This document shows, piece by piece, positions 20,863-30,642 of a DNA stretch of 64,000 nt. The notes below the pieces were generated by a model that worked only from the letters and a program-made list of their open reading frames with translations, ran no database searches and had not been told where the DNA came from. Location: positions 186,001 to 250,000 of the forward strand of contig JAIVFH010000023.1 of NCBI GenBank assembly GCA_025765595.1, given 5' to 3'. The stretch's first letter is position 1; every line of letters begins with the position of its first letter. This DNA comes from Obelidium mucronatum (lineage: Eukaryota > Chytridiomycota > Chytridiomycetes > Chytridiales > Chytriomycetaceae). Both the position numbers and the translations under genes were made by a program.

Positions 20863-22236
20863 TTATTCAGAAAACAAATGTTTGAAAGATGCCCGAGCCG
20901 CTTGAACATGACTAAAATCGCGTTCACCACCACCACTAGCACCACTGCCACCCCTTATCGGACTACCTCCGCTAGCAACAGAGGATGCAGTAAGCCTTCT
21001 CTTCAACAGCAATGGAGAACCACTACTCAAAGAATTTTTCGGTGACGCTTGTTGTTCTGTGTTTGTCGCTGATGACAATGTACTGTCGAGAGCATCTCGC
21101 GATTGCTTCCATCCTGCTTCATCTCCACTCGATAAATTATGCAAGATCCAGGGACAGTACCAGCGGTGTTCATCGTGTGCATTGAAGGCATGGGTAGTTG
21201 CTGATGATGGTGCTGGCGTCGCTGCCTTTGTTGACGGGGTTGATGATGATGCCGTGTCCACTGGTACCGCTTCTTGTTGTTCAAGGCGAGAATATTTGGT
21301 CAAGTTGACTTGTCTGTGGCACAAGTGGCATTTCAAGTAGTAGCAGCGTGGGGTGGTTTTTGTTGATTCTTTAATAACAAGGGGTTCCCAGCCGTAGAGA
21401 GACAGATTCGCGCATGCTGAATAGACAGAGTTTGGTATTTTTTCAGGAGGGTGGGTGATGATGGTGGATTTGTATGGAGTCAAGTCCTTTGATTTTTAAA
21501 AAAAAAAAAACACTGTTTGAAACGAAGGATAAAAAAAAAAACAACTCCAACAAAAACAAACGAACCAATGGATTTTGAAGTTTAGGAATTGCATCTTGTA
21601 TTTCCAAAAGTAGGCGGAAACGATTTTGAACGGACGCAACGAGTTCAGGAATAGTATGGACTGGAAAGGTGTAAGCACTTTTGGTTTGGTTGAGGCATTT
21701 AGGCTTTTTGAAGTGATAGTGGGGGACAAAAGTAAGGGAAATTTAGTGCATGTTTAAGGAGAGTTGAAGGAGACCACAGCTTTTGACGCGGTTGAAGGGA
21801 AAGAACTAGTAGGGCTACAGCAATGTATAACGTACCAATTTATGAGCCCTTTTAATATCGTCGATTGCAAATTCAGGATGCTTAAGTTTGACTTGACATT
21901 CGAGGCATTCAAGTGTATCGACGCCAACATTGGACCATCCTTCCAGAGCACATTCGACAGCACTAATTTCATCTGGTTTATTGAACCATTGCCACTCGTA
22001 ATAATATTCAAGAACAAAAAATTAGAGCAGATGGAGTTAGCATATTCGTAGGGAAATGGTAGGTGTGAGTTGGCAAAAACAAAAAGACTCATCTTAAACG
22101 TGGCCAGCCTTCGCATCAAAGCAGCATCTGAAATCCTGATTAAAACAGGCGGCTCCTCTTGATTGGTCGAATCTGAGCTTGAAGCAGCGCCGAGAAGAGC
22201 ATCGTCCAAAAGAGCAGAAATACGTCTTTTTGACAT
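20863..22236 (-). CDS. ZC3HC1/NIPA-like protein with two C3HC-type zinc fingers
   Basis: The first exon (22236-22081) ends in MRRLATFKMSLF. The second (21994-21836) reads WQWFNKPDEI, ECALEGW and LECLECQVKL, the N-terminal C3HC finger. A middle region includes HTIPELVASVQNRFRLLLEI, matching the helical linker of ZC3HC1. The last exon (about 21486-20863) has SACANLSLYGWEPL, YYLKCHLCHR and DEHRWYCPWI, the Rsm1-like second finger, then a Ser/Gly-rich tail. Human ZC3HC1 is a nuclear-basket protein; yeast Pml39 and fission yeast Rsm1 act in mRNA export and quality control. Between the fingers the frame changes at a G5 run (21721-21725), so an indel or unresolved splicing exists there. Exon 3 limits are uncertain. 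Confidence 0.75.
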
Positions 22237-22372
22237 GGTTTTAAAATCGATTATAATTTATTTATTTACATGCAATGTTGTCGAAAACTAAACGCAACTA
22301 TTAACAATCTCATAGCAAGCGAAAAATAGTTTTGATAGGTACATAGATACAAGGCAATGATTTGCAAGTTTC

Positions 22373-22660
22373 TCAAGTTTGCTTAACACAGCACCACCAC
22401 CAACACGACCACCACTTCCGTTGCGGCTCCTCATCTGAGCACGCTGTCTCGATAGAGCTTCGATCAGAGTGGCTCCCCTCAGAAGTGTCAAGAATGCATT
22501 CGCCCTCGGCCGTGCGTCCTTCGCACTCGAGCATGTACGAGGCGGACACGGCCTCCTGGGTAAGCGCCCGTCGCAGCCGCGCGTCAGCCAGCTGCTGTTC
22601 GAGTTGCGCGACGTGTTTCTCCGAGTCAGTTGCGATTGTCCACGCTGGTTCTCTTTGCAT
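22373..22660 (-). CDS. Small coiled-coil/acidic protein, unknown
   Basis: Intronless open frame of 95 residues from the ATG at 22660. Residues 14-40 form a predicted helix or coiled coil (EKHVAQLEQQLADARLRRAL); the middle is acidic and Ser-rich; the tail is Trp/Cys-rich (WWSCWWWCC). The start codon is 49 bp from that of the divergent TraB-like gene. I do not recognise a family, and the Cys/Trp tail may instead be out-of-frame sequence after an unseen intron. Confidence 0.35.
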   Translation of the reverse strand: MQREPAWTIATDSEKHVAQLEQQLADARLRRALTQEAVSASYMLECEGRTAEGECILDTSEGSHSDRSSIETACSDEEPQRKWWSCWWWCCVKQT

Positions 22661-22709
22661 TTCGTTTGATTTGTTTTGATTAAATAAATAAAAAAAAGAA
22701 AACAAACAA

Positions 22710-23690
22710 ATGGCCGCAGCAGCACAGCTTGCCAGCGCGGGGCGGCTCTGGCTGCAGCACTTTGTGGAGCAGCCGCTCGTGCACCCGGCGACGTCGGCGC
22801 GCATCCACGTGCTCGGGGCGTCGCAGCTCGCGCAGCCCGAGACGCACGCGGCGGCGGCGGCGGCGATGCGCGCGCTCAACCCGGCGGGCGTCGCCGTCGA
22901 CTGCGCGCCGGCGGACGCGGCGTGGCTGCCCGCGTACGCCGCGCTGCTCGAGCAGCAGCCGCCGCCGCCGTCGCTCGCCGCCGCGCGCACGTGGGCTGCC
23001 GCGCACCAGGCTGCGCTGGCCGCCGCGCGCGTGCCGCTGCCGCACGTGCACGCCGCTGCGAAGTCGGGCCTGCTGCCGGCGCTGCACGCCGCCGCCGCCT
23101 TTTCCACGTGCGCCGCGCTGCGGCTGAAGCTGCCCGTCGAGGTGCTGCAGCACGCAGACCTGATTGACGCAGAAAACATGGCGCGCACCGCCGCGAGTGT
23201 GCGCTCGCGGCGAGACTCGGATCGAGCAAATCTCGTCATTCCTGACTCGGAGGCAGATCACCAACAGCCCGAAGATCACGTCAAAGACTCTTTTGCTGAA
23301 GCAAATCAATTCCTTCAATCCCGGCTCGCTTCTCTGTTTGAATCACACAATATCTCCCCATCCATGGTCGCGTCATTGCAAACAAACGAATCTGCCCTGG
23401 TAGACACGGAAATTCAAGGCCTTTTAATGTCTCCAGCACTCCACAATGAATACCAAACTCTCTTGGCGGAATGGATCGCCACATTCCCATCCGCACAAGA
23501 ACGTTTTGGAGTCTTTCAAATGATTCGGAATGCTAAAATCGAAACAATCATTGGCAAGTTGAGTGTCTTGTGTGTAAAAAGTTTGGCCAATGGAACTATC
23601 GACAGACCTATTGTTGCTGTCGTGGAGCGGAAGCTGGTGGGTGGTTTGGAGAAGGAGTTTGTTGCAAAGTTGACGCAAAAGGGGAAATAA
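22710..23690 (+). CDS. TraB/TRABD-like protein, tentative
   Basis: Intronless, 326 residues. The N-terminal third is extremely GC-rich and Ala-rich. SARIHVLGASQLAQPETHAA followed by MRALNPAGVAVDCAP resembles the TraB opening (VxLVGTAHxS, then a helix, then PDxVxVEL). Near the C-terminus RPIVAVVERKLVGGLEKEF resembles the VVAVVGxGHxxGI segment. TraB-family proteins are membrane-associated; the eukaryotic TRABD members are poorly understood and some act on mitochondria. The canonical His of GTAH is replaced here, which weakens the call; a divergent family member or an unrelated alpha/beta protein is possible. It converges on the ketoacyl synthase gene with 49 bp between stops. Confidence 0.45.
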   Translation: MAAAAQLASAGRLWLQHFVEQPLVHPATSARIHVLGASQLAQPETHAAAAAAMRALNPAGVAVDCAPADAAWLPAYAALLEQQPPPPSLAAARTWAAAHQAALAAARVPLPHVHAAAKSGLLPALHAAAAFSTCAALRLKLPVEVLQHADLIDAENMARTAASVRSRRDSDRANLVIPDSEADHQQPEDHVKDSFAEANQFLQSRLASLFESHNISPSMVASLQTNESALVDTEIQGLLMSPALHNEYQTLLAEWIATFPSAQERFGVFQMIRNAKIETIIGKLSVLCVKSLANGTIDRPIVAVVERKLVGGLEKEFVAKLTQKGK

Positions 23691-23739
23691 CTTTAAGTGT
23701 TCCAATCTATATATTCCGTTTTTTTCTTTCAATTTCCTT

Positions 23740-25510
23740 TCATAATTTGGCAAACAATAAAGATGCATTGGTTCCACCAAATCCAAAACTGTTGGATAAC
23801 GCAGCACGGACCGGTTGTCCTGTCCGTGCTTGATCACGCACATAATCAAGCGAAAACTCTTCTGGTGGATCAAGTGTTTTCAAGTTGAGTGTATGGGGAA
23901 TAGTATCCTACATGAATGAAGTACAAGGAAAAAAAAATGAAAAGGCGATTTAGGAGGACGACTCCTTTTATATAAAAAAAAAACAAAAAAAACTCACATG
24001 ATAAACAGCCAAAATCGTAAAGATGGCTTCAACAGATCCAGCTGCTCCCAACAAATGTCCCGTAGCGCCTTTGGTTGATGAAACCGCCACCGATTCCTCT
24101 CCATCAGCGGGGCAACCAAATACTGTCTTGATTGCTCGTGTTTCCGCGAGATCGCCTGCGATTTGGTACACATGAGTCCTCTCATAACCAAAACACAGAA
24201 AAAGATAAATACCTTGATCAGTGCTGGTTGCGTGTGCATTGATATAATCGATATCTTGAATATCCATTCCTCCAACTTCAATTGCTCGCTTCATGGCTCT
24301 TGCAGCTCCAGATCCATTGTCTGGTGGAGATGTAATGTGGTTGGCATCACCTGTAAGCCCATAACCGCGGATTTCGGCGTATATTTTTGCACCGCGTGCT
24401 TTGGCATGTTCATATTCCTGTGTTACGTTTTAAGACATTTGATAACGCAAGGAAGCAAATTCGTGCTTTTATAAAATACCTCTAGAACAAGGACTCCCGC
24501 ACCTTCTCCAATCACAAATCCATCGCGATCAGCGTCAAACGGACGGCATGCCTCGGACGGTGTATCGTTATACTTTGTGGCCAGTGACTTTGCCCTATTT
24601 CATCAATTGAGGAAGGGAGGTTGCAATTTTTGGCCTTGAAAGAAACAAACCTGCAGAATCCAGCAACAGCAAGTGGAGAAACCGATGCTTCCGTTCCGCC
24701 CGCAAGCATAACATCTGCGTCTCCGTATTGAATAAACCTCATTGCGTCACCGATTGAATGTGCTCCTGTTGCGCATGCTGTTGACACGGAATGGTTTGGT
24801 CCCTTGAAATTTTTTTGGTGTATTCAGATATTCAGGAGGGAATCTTCAAAGCGGGTTTTTTTTTTTTTTGTTCACCATGAATCCATATCGTATCGAAACG
24901 TTCCCAGCGGCCATGTTCACAAGCGTTTTGGGAACAAAGTACGGACTGACTTTTCGGTATCCCTTTTGAGCAAAGTTTTGAGCTGTTTCGGCAATCTCGT
25001 CCAGACAGCCGATTCCGGAACCAATACAAACACCCTACCACACAAACATTATAAATGAATGAATGAAACCAAAAAAAGGAAGGAAAATCGAAAGAAAAAA
25101 AAAAGTGTCTGTTACAGTTTTATGCCGCAGGTGTTCAGCCGTGGGAAACCAGTCTGCATCCTGCAGCGCCTCGTGCGCCGCAGCGTACGCGTAGTGCATG
25201 AATGGTACCGTCTTTTGCCAGTCCTGCCATCCATCAAAAAAAAAAAAAAAAAAAAAAAAAAACAGAGTTGGCTTAGTAATGGCAAGCGTCGGCACCGCCA
25301 GCCACTAACGTTTTTGGGCACGTGCGCTCGGAAGTCGAACGCGGCGTCGACGCGGCCGGCGACGCGCGACGGCAGCGCGGCAAACGCGGGATCGGCGAGC
25401 GCCGCAATCCCGCAGCGGCCGGCGACAAGCCCGGCCCACGAGGCGCCGGCTGTGGCGCCCAGCGGTGTGACGGCGCCCAGGCCTGTGATGACTACGCGGC
25501 GGCGGGTCAT
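23740..25510 (-). CDS. Beta-ketoacyl-[acyl-carrier-protein] synthase II (FabF/KAS II, mitochondrial Cem1/OXSM type)
   Basis: Eight exons (25510-25310, 25223-25116, 25034-24876, 24802-24651, 24594-24480, 24417-24213, 24155-23998, 23907-23740) join in frame to 421 residues. It starts [18 protein letters not shown]. The catalytic Cys lies in [12 protein letters not shown], the first His in NAHATST and the second in [33 protein letters not shown] and [11 protein letters not shown] complete the thiolase-fold signature. It elongates acyl chains on ACP in type II fatty acid synthesis, probably in mitochondria for lipoate precursors. No long presequence is visible; the first exon is GC-rich. A 24-nt T tract sits in the first intron. 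Confidence 0.95.
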
Positions 25511-25734
25511 TTGGAAGTGTTTGGAAGTTTGTGGATGCTTGGCGGGGTTGGTTGGATCTGCGATTGTTTGCGGGGAAACAATGAATACAAAAGAAAACAA
25601 AGAAAAACAAGGGAAAACAATGAACCAGGAACCACAAAGAATCGACAATGAAGACCACCCCTATATAAAGAGGCGTATTCCCCCCCATCCCTCTACAGCA
25701 AAATCAAAAAAGAAGAAAAAAAAAAACATCGAAA

Positions 25735-26400
25735 ATGATCGGTTCCCTAGCTCTTGCTGCTCTGTTCGCTGCTGTTTCTGTTCAAGCCCAATGTTCAAAC
25801 TTGGCCAACTGGGCCCCAATCAGTCAAGTAAACGCGTACATGCCAGCTCCAGCTAACGCCGTGACTTCGGACACGTTCAAGTCTTGTCTCAAACCATCCC
25901 AGGTTATCAATGGTTGCTGGAGATTAACTTCCCCAAGTGGTCAAAACTCCCTTGTCCTTCAGGTACTTTTCCTGTGCTAGCCAAGCGTCTTTAAACATTA
26001 AAGTAAATCGTTATTTTTATTTAGCCCGATGGAAATGCCGTAATCTACAGTGTGTGGTACAACAGCAATTGCAACACTGGATTGGGTTGCGTCACCGCAA
26101 CTTGGAATACGGGAAGCAATGACAAGGGAACCAAAAGTATCCAGCTTGGATTGGGTCGCTTCTTTGTTTCAACGAGCGGGGTTTCTGGATACAATGGAGT
26201 TGTGTGGGATGCCAACAAGCAAGGGTCAACTCAGGGAACTCTTCTCTGTTTACAGGTATTACTTAAAAATACACTCTTTTACGTCCCCACAAAAAAAAAC
26301 GCATGATTAGCTAAGACGCCGTTTTTAGAATGATGGAAATCTTGTTGTCTATGATAATGGAAACGCTGTGGTTTGGGCCGCCAACACTAAAAACGCGTGA
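25735..26400 (+). CDS. Secreted bulb-type (B-) lectin 1
   Basis: Exons 25735-25962, 26025-26255 and 26329-26400 give 176 residues. A signal peptide (MIGSLALAALFAAVSVQAQ) precedes a GNA-like mannose-binding domain. Two copies of the sugar-binding motif QxDxNxVxY are visible, QPDGNAVIY and QNDGNLVVY, plus a degenerate third. Both introns are phase 0 and fall exactly after the Gln of these motifs. Four conserved Cys probably form disulfides. Such lectins bind mannose on cell surfaces, in adhesion or defence. It is the first of five tandem copies and is most like lectin 2. Divergent from the ketoacyl synthase gene with 224 bp between. Confidence 0.92.
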
Positions 26401-26678
26401 TTTTTATCACCTTTACACCATCTCCATTTTCCTCAACAGCAATATGTTTTTATATATACCCCATTTGAAGAAAATACATAGCTGTTTATTTTTGCTGTCT
26501 AAAAAAAGAAAAATGGTGAGAGTGATCTGATTGGTCTTGCCGATTACAAAATAACGCGAAGAACTCAAGAATGATTGGCGAATCCGACACAATGAATGAC
26601 TATAAAGACAAAGAAATGGCCCCCCTTTCCTTTCTTTTCCCCACCAAAAAGCGAAAAACAATACCTTTTAAAAAGAAT

Positions 26679-27356
26679 ATGATTGCCTCCATCGTCCTTG
26701 CTGCCTTTGCCGCTGTTTCTGTTCAAGCTCAATGCTCAAACTTGGCCAACTGGGCCCCAATCAGTCAATTGAACACGTACATTCAAGCACCGGCAAGTGC
26801 TGTCACATCTGATTCCTTCAAGACCTGCTTGAAGCCTTCTCAAGTCATCAATGGTTGTTGGAGACTGAGTTCCCCAAGCGGGCAGAACTCAATCGTACTC
26901 CAGGTAGGAAAAAAAATCAATATAAAACAAGGTACTTTTTTTTTGGCTTTTACTAACATGCCCCCTCACTCCCCAGCCCGATGGAAATGCCGTAATCTAC
27001 AGTGTATGGTACAACAGCAATTGCAACACCGGTCTCGGTTGTGTCACTGCTACTTGGAACGCTGGAAGCAATGGTAAAGGAACTCAAAGTATCCAGCTTG
27101 GATATGGCCGTTTCTACGTGTCTCAAAGCGGAGTCCCAGGATACAGCGGCGTTGTTTGGGATGCCAACAAGCAAGGATCCAGTCAAGGAACTCTTCTTTG
27201 TATTCAGGTGACTCAATGCCGACTGTTTTTTCTTTTGTGCGCCGTCTTATTGAACACAAATAACTTTTTTTTACAAAATCTTAGAATGATGGAAATCTTG
27301 TTGTCTATGACAATGGAAACGCAGTGGTTTGGGCTGCCAACACTCAAAACGCGTGA
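26679..27356 (+). CDS. Secreted bulb-type (B-) lectin 2
   Basis: Exons 26679-26903, 26977-27207 and 27285-27356 give 175 residues with signal peptide MIASIVLAAFAAVSVQAQ. I start at 26679 because the upstream in-frame residues would bury the signal peptide. QPDGNAVIY and QNDGNLVVY are intact and both introns split them after Gln. It is nearly identical to lectin 1 outside the signal peptide, indicating recent duplication or gene conversion. Confidence 0.92.
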
Positions 27357-27886
27357 AAAAGATTCCAAACATATTTCAATTATTGTTGTTTTTTCTCGCT
27401 GTTAGTTGCTATTGTAGCGCCATACCCATCGCTTTTAAATAAATATTCAATAGTAGTAAATTCAAATTGCAATTTTTAAAGGCGGAATTGGAGTTTTTAC
27501 TGGTTATACACTGCAGGAGCGTGTACCCATTAACCCCATCAAAAAACTCTAATAAACGAAAGGCCGAAAGAATCAAAAAAGAAGAAAAGACAATGGCGTG
27601 TGTCTATGCCAATCAAAAGATTTCGAGTAAAAAGTCAATTCTGATTGGTGCAACAAAATCCAACCTTGATCTCTTTACCAATCACCATTCGGCTTCAAGG
27701 GCTAAAAAAAAATTGAACCAAAAGAAGGATTCTATAAGGGTTTTTGCTGCAACCAAAAAAAAAAAAAAGCAGCCAAAACCAACCCGTCCCTTGAACACAA
27801 AAAACAGCGAACGTAATCACCAACCCTCACGAATAGCTTTACAACACGCATACAGCATCAACACCAAACACACACCAACAAAAGAA
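27357..27886. other. Intergenic before lectin 3
   Basis: A-rich sequence with a long open frame continuous with lectin 3 but lacking sense as protein (Lys/Asn-rich). TTCTATAAGGG at about 27729 is a possible TATA-like element. Nothing else seen. Confidence 0.5.
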
Positions 27887-28582
27887 ATGAATTTCCTTCT
27901 CGTTGGCTTGATTTTCGTCGCGTCTCTTGTTCAAGCTCAATGCGACAATTTGGGAAACTGGCTTCCATCCAGCAGACTCAACAACTACCTTGAGGCGCCT
28001 GAAAAAGCCGTTACTTCCGATGGATTTAAGAATTGTCTTAGACCCGGCTTCACCCTTCCAAAGTGTTGGAAGTTGACGTCCCCCAATAAGCAATCCTCTG
28101 TTATTCTTCAGGTTGAATTTCTAATTTCATTTTTTTTTTTTGGGAGATGCTACTCATATAATGTGCCACAAAAAAAAACCGCCAATCCTCACAATACATA
28201 GCCCGATGGGAACGCCGTTATTTACAGTTCTTGGTACAATGGAGTTTGTAACACTGGTATGGGATGCATCTCGTCTACCTGGAGCAGCGGAAGCAACAAT
28301 AAAGGCTCGCAGAGTATTCAGCTAGGAGCTGGTCGCTTCTATGTGTCGCAAAGTGGAGCCCCTGGATATAGCGGTGTCGTTTGGGACGCAAACAAACAAG
28401 GATCGCTGTGGGGGACACTTTTGTGTATGCAGGTAAAACTTTATATGAAAAGAAATGGACTTTCTCTTCTCCGTGTAACTAACATCTGATCCTAATTTTT
28501 CTCTTTTTAGAATGATGGTAATTTGGTTGTTTATGACAATGGAAACTCTGTAGTGTGGTCGGCAAACACTCGTGGTGCTTGA
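27887..28582 (+). CDS. Secreted bulb-type (B-) lectin 3
   Basis: Exons 27887-28111, 28202-28432 and 28511-28582, 175 residues. Signal peptide MNFLLVGLIFVASLVQAQ, then QPDGNAVIY and QNDGNLVVY. Exon lengths are identical to lectin 2 (225, 231 and 72 nt) and the introns lie at the same codons. It is more divergent in sequence than lectins 1 and 2 (for example SSWYNGVCNTGMGC). Confidence 0.92.
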
Positions 28583-28792
28583 TTTCACTTTTTGTCAAAT
28601 ACCCTAACAGTACCAATAAAAGTGCATTATTTCTCTAAATTTCTCCTTTCACATTATTGTTCATGTTATTCTTTGTGTTGCATTGATTGCGCATTGTTTG
28701 ATGATGTGCTATTGTTCCGAAAACGTTTTTAAAACGAGGCACAAAGGGGTTTTTTGAGAACAAAACAAAAAGTCGTCCAAAAAAAAAATACA

Positions 28793-29513
28793 ATGAAGCT
28801 CCTTGTCGTTACTGCAACCCTCGCTGGTTTTGTCAACGCGATTTGCAACAATCTTGGAGGATGGTTACCACGATCAGATGTCGATCAATATTCCAACGTA
28901 CCAACATATATGACTACGTCCGATTCGTTCAAGAACTGTATGGTACCAAGTAGCTACATGGGAACTTGTATGCGTATGCCAAGTCCATCGTATGGTACTT
29001 TCTTTGTCTTGCAGGTTTGAACCCCATGGTTTTGTTTGGGTGTTTTCTGGCGGCCAGAGAGTTAAATGTCTTTTCCGAAAAATCAGCCAGATGGAAACGC
29101 GGTTATTTACAGTATTTGGTAACTATAAGATTGGATAGAGAACCAAAATTGTGTGCGTGAAATATAATCTCTTTCGCTAAAGGTACGCCGCGACTTGTAA
29201 TTACGGCAATGGATGCACATCTCCCATCTGGTCTACGGGAACGGTCAACTCTGGTGCCATTGCAGTAAAATTAAGCAATGGCAAGTTTTTTGTTGACACT
29301 GCTCTTGGCGCTGGTGGACTTGTGAAGTGGGATTCTGGTAAAACTGGATCTGTTTCGGGAACCAAGCTTTGTATTCAGGTAGCGATCAAAAAGAAAAAGA
29401 AAAGAATGATACAACTTAACTGGACAATTTATTTTTTTTTCTAGAATGATGCAAACTTGGTTCTTTATGATACAAATAATGCGGTTGTTTGGGCTTCTGG
29501 TTCCAACCGTTAA
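28793..29513 (+). CDS. Secreted bulb-type (B-) lectin 4, divergent, with an extra intron
   Basis: Exons 28793-29014, 29087-29118, 29183-29378 and 29445-29513 give 172 residues. Signal peptide MKLLVVTATLAGFVNA. The motifs are QPDGNAVIY and QNDANLVLY. The two ancestral phase-0 introns are kept, and a third (29119-29182) interrupts the middle exon within the Trp codon of SIWYAA. An ordinary-looking start context follows an A-rich leader. Confidence 0.87.
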
Positions 29514-29886
29514 GATATTCATTTACTTTAACACCGCCAAAGATGGTCGATGAGATATACCCCCAAAATTTTTTAAAATTACTTTTTTTTCCAATAATAA
29601 ATATTTGAGTTTGTTGTGAACGCTCAGTTCCATGTATGCTAGCAAAATAAAAAAGCGCAAGTTGCCCGTTAATTGATTGGTGTTCCATTCAGTTTCATAT
29701 GATCTTAATGCATTGCATCGGCTGAAATTGATTGGGATTGTATGATAGTATCTCCTGATTGGTAATGTCCCTTTGTTCCATTGTGTTTTCTGAGCAAAAA
29801 ACGTGATTGGTATCATTCCTCGCATTCCCTATATAATCGACGTCAGAATGAATGGATTCGAAAAAAAAGAAACGAAAACTGATATT
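29514..29886. other. Intergenic before lectin 5
   Basis: AT-rich; repeated TTGATTGG/GTGATTGG strings (CCAAT-box complements) occur at about 29673, 29727, 29756 and 29803, and CTATATAAT lies at about 29829. Consistent with a promoter; no gene seen. Confidence 0.5.
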
Positions 29887-30546
29887 ATGACAGCAGTATC
29901 CTCGCTTCTTGCCGTCTTCATTGCACTGCTGAATATTCAGTGCATTAGTGCGCAGTCATCATGCCCATCTCTGACAGGATGGGATCCATCTTGGAAGCTT
30001 ACCAACAACTACACGGAAGTTTTCCCAAGTCAAACAGATTTATACAGTGGCAAGACCTGTTTGAAGCCTTTCGAAATGATCAGGCCATGTTCAAAACTCT
30101 CCAATCCATCTCGCACATCCTCTCTTATTGTTCAACCAGATGGAAATATTGTAGTGTATACCGTTTGGTACAGTACTTCTTGCAACTGGGGGAAAGGTAG
30201 GCAGTATATTCCTCTACCATGTCAAGAATTTATATTCTTCAATATGAAATAGGTTGCGTTTCTCCAGTTTGGTGGACAGGATCAAATAAATCTGGTTACG
30301 TAGTTCGTTTGTTGGAGGGAAAGTTTATCGTTACACACGAATCAGACGCGAGAAATGTTGTCTGGGAAGCTTCATCAAAGCAGGTCGGAACTTCGCTGTG
30401 CATGCAGGTAATTCGTGGGCCGGGGTGTTTGAATTCTAGCGCGTGTTTAGTTATTTGTACCTAACTATTTTCCCAATAAGAACGACGGCAACTTGGTTCT
30501 TTACGACGCTGCAGACAAACCCCTCTGGTGCTCTGGGATTCCTTAA
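29887..30546 (+). CDS. Secreted bulb-type (B-) lectin 5, first intron lost
   Basis: Exons 29887-30196, 30253-30407 and 30481-30546 give 176 residues. The signal peptide is best placed at MTAVSSLLAVFIALLNIQ; an in-frame ATG 39 nt upstream is possible. The first motif (QPDGNIVVY) is uninterrupted, so the intron found in its neighbours is absent. An intron 50 nt further on is new. The last intron still splits Q|NDGNLVLY. It is the most divergent of the array and lies 96 bp before the dynein gene. Confidence 0.86.
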
Positions 30547-30642
30547 GCTTTCTTTATTGATACTTTGAAGACTTGTCTTCCATTTTTTACCCGCTGCTGA
30601 CAATAAACAAGTTGAAAAAAATAATAATATAATAAGAGAAAG

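Noticed and set aside
22373..23239. Long GC-rich open frame antisense to the TraB-like gene
   Set aside because: GC-rich sequence lacks stops in several frames at once; only the downstream 22373-22660 part has an ATG and plausible composition.
25236..25262. A-rich tract that could mark a retroposed poly(A) tail
   Set aside because: It lies within the first intron of the beta-ketoacyl synthase gene as the T-rich part before the acceptor; no target-site duplication or retrocopy is present.
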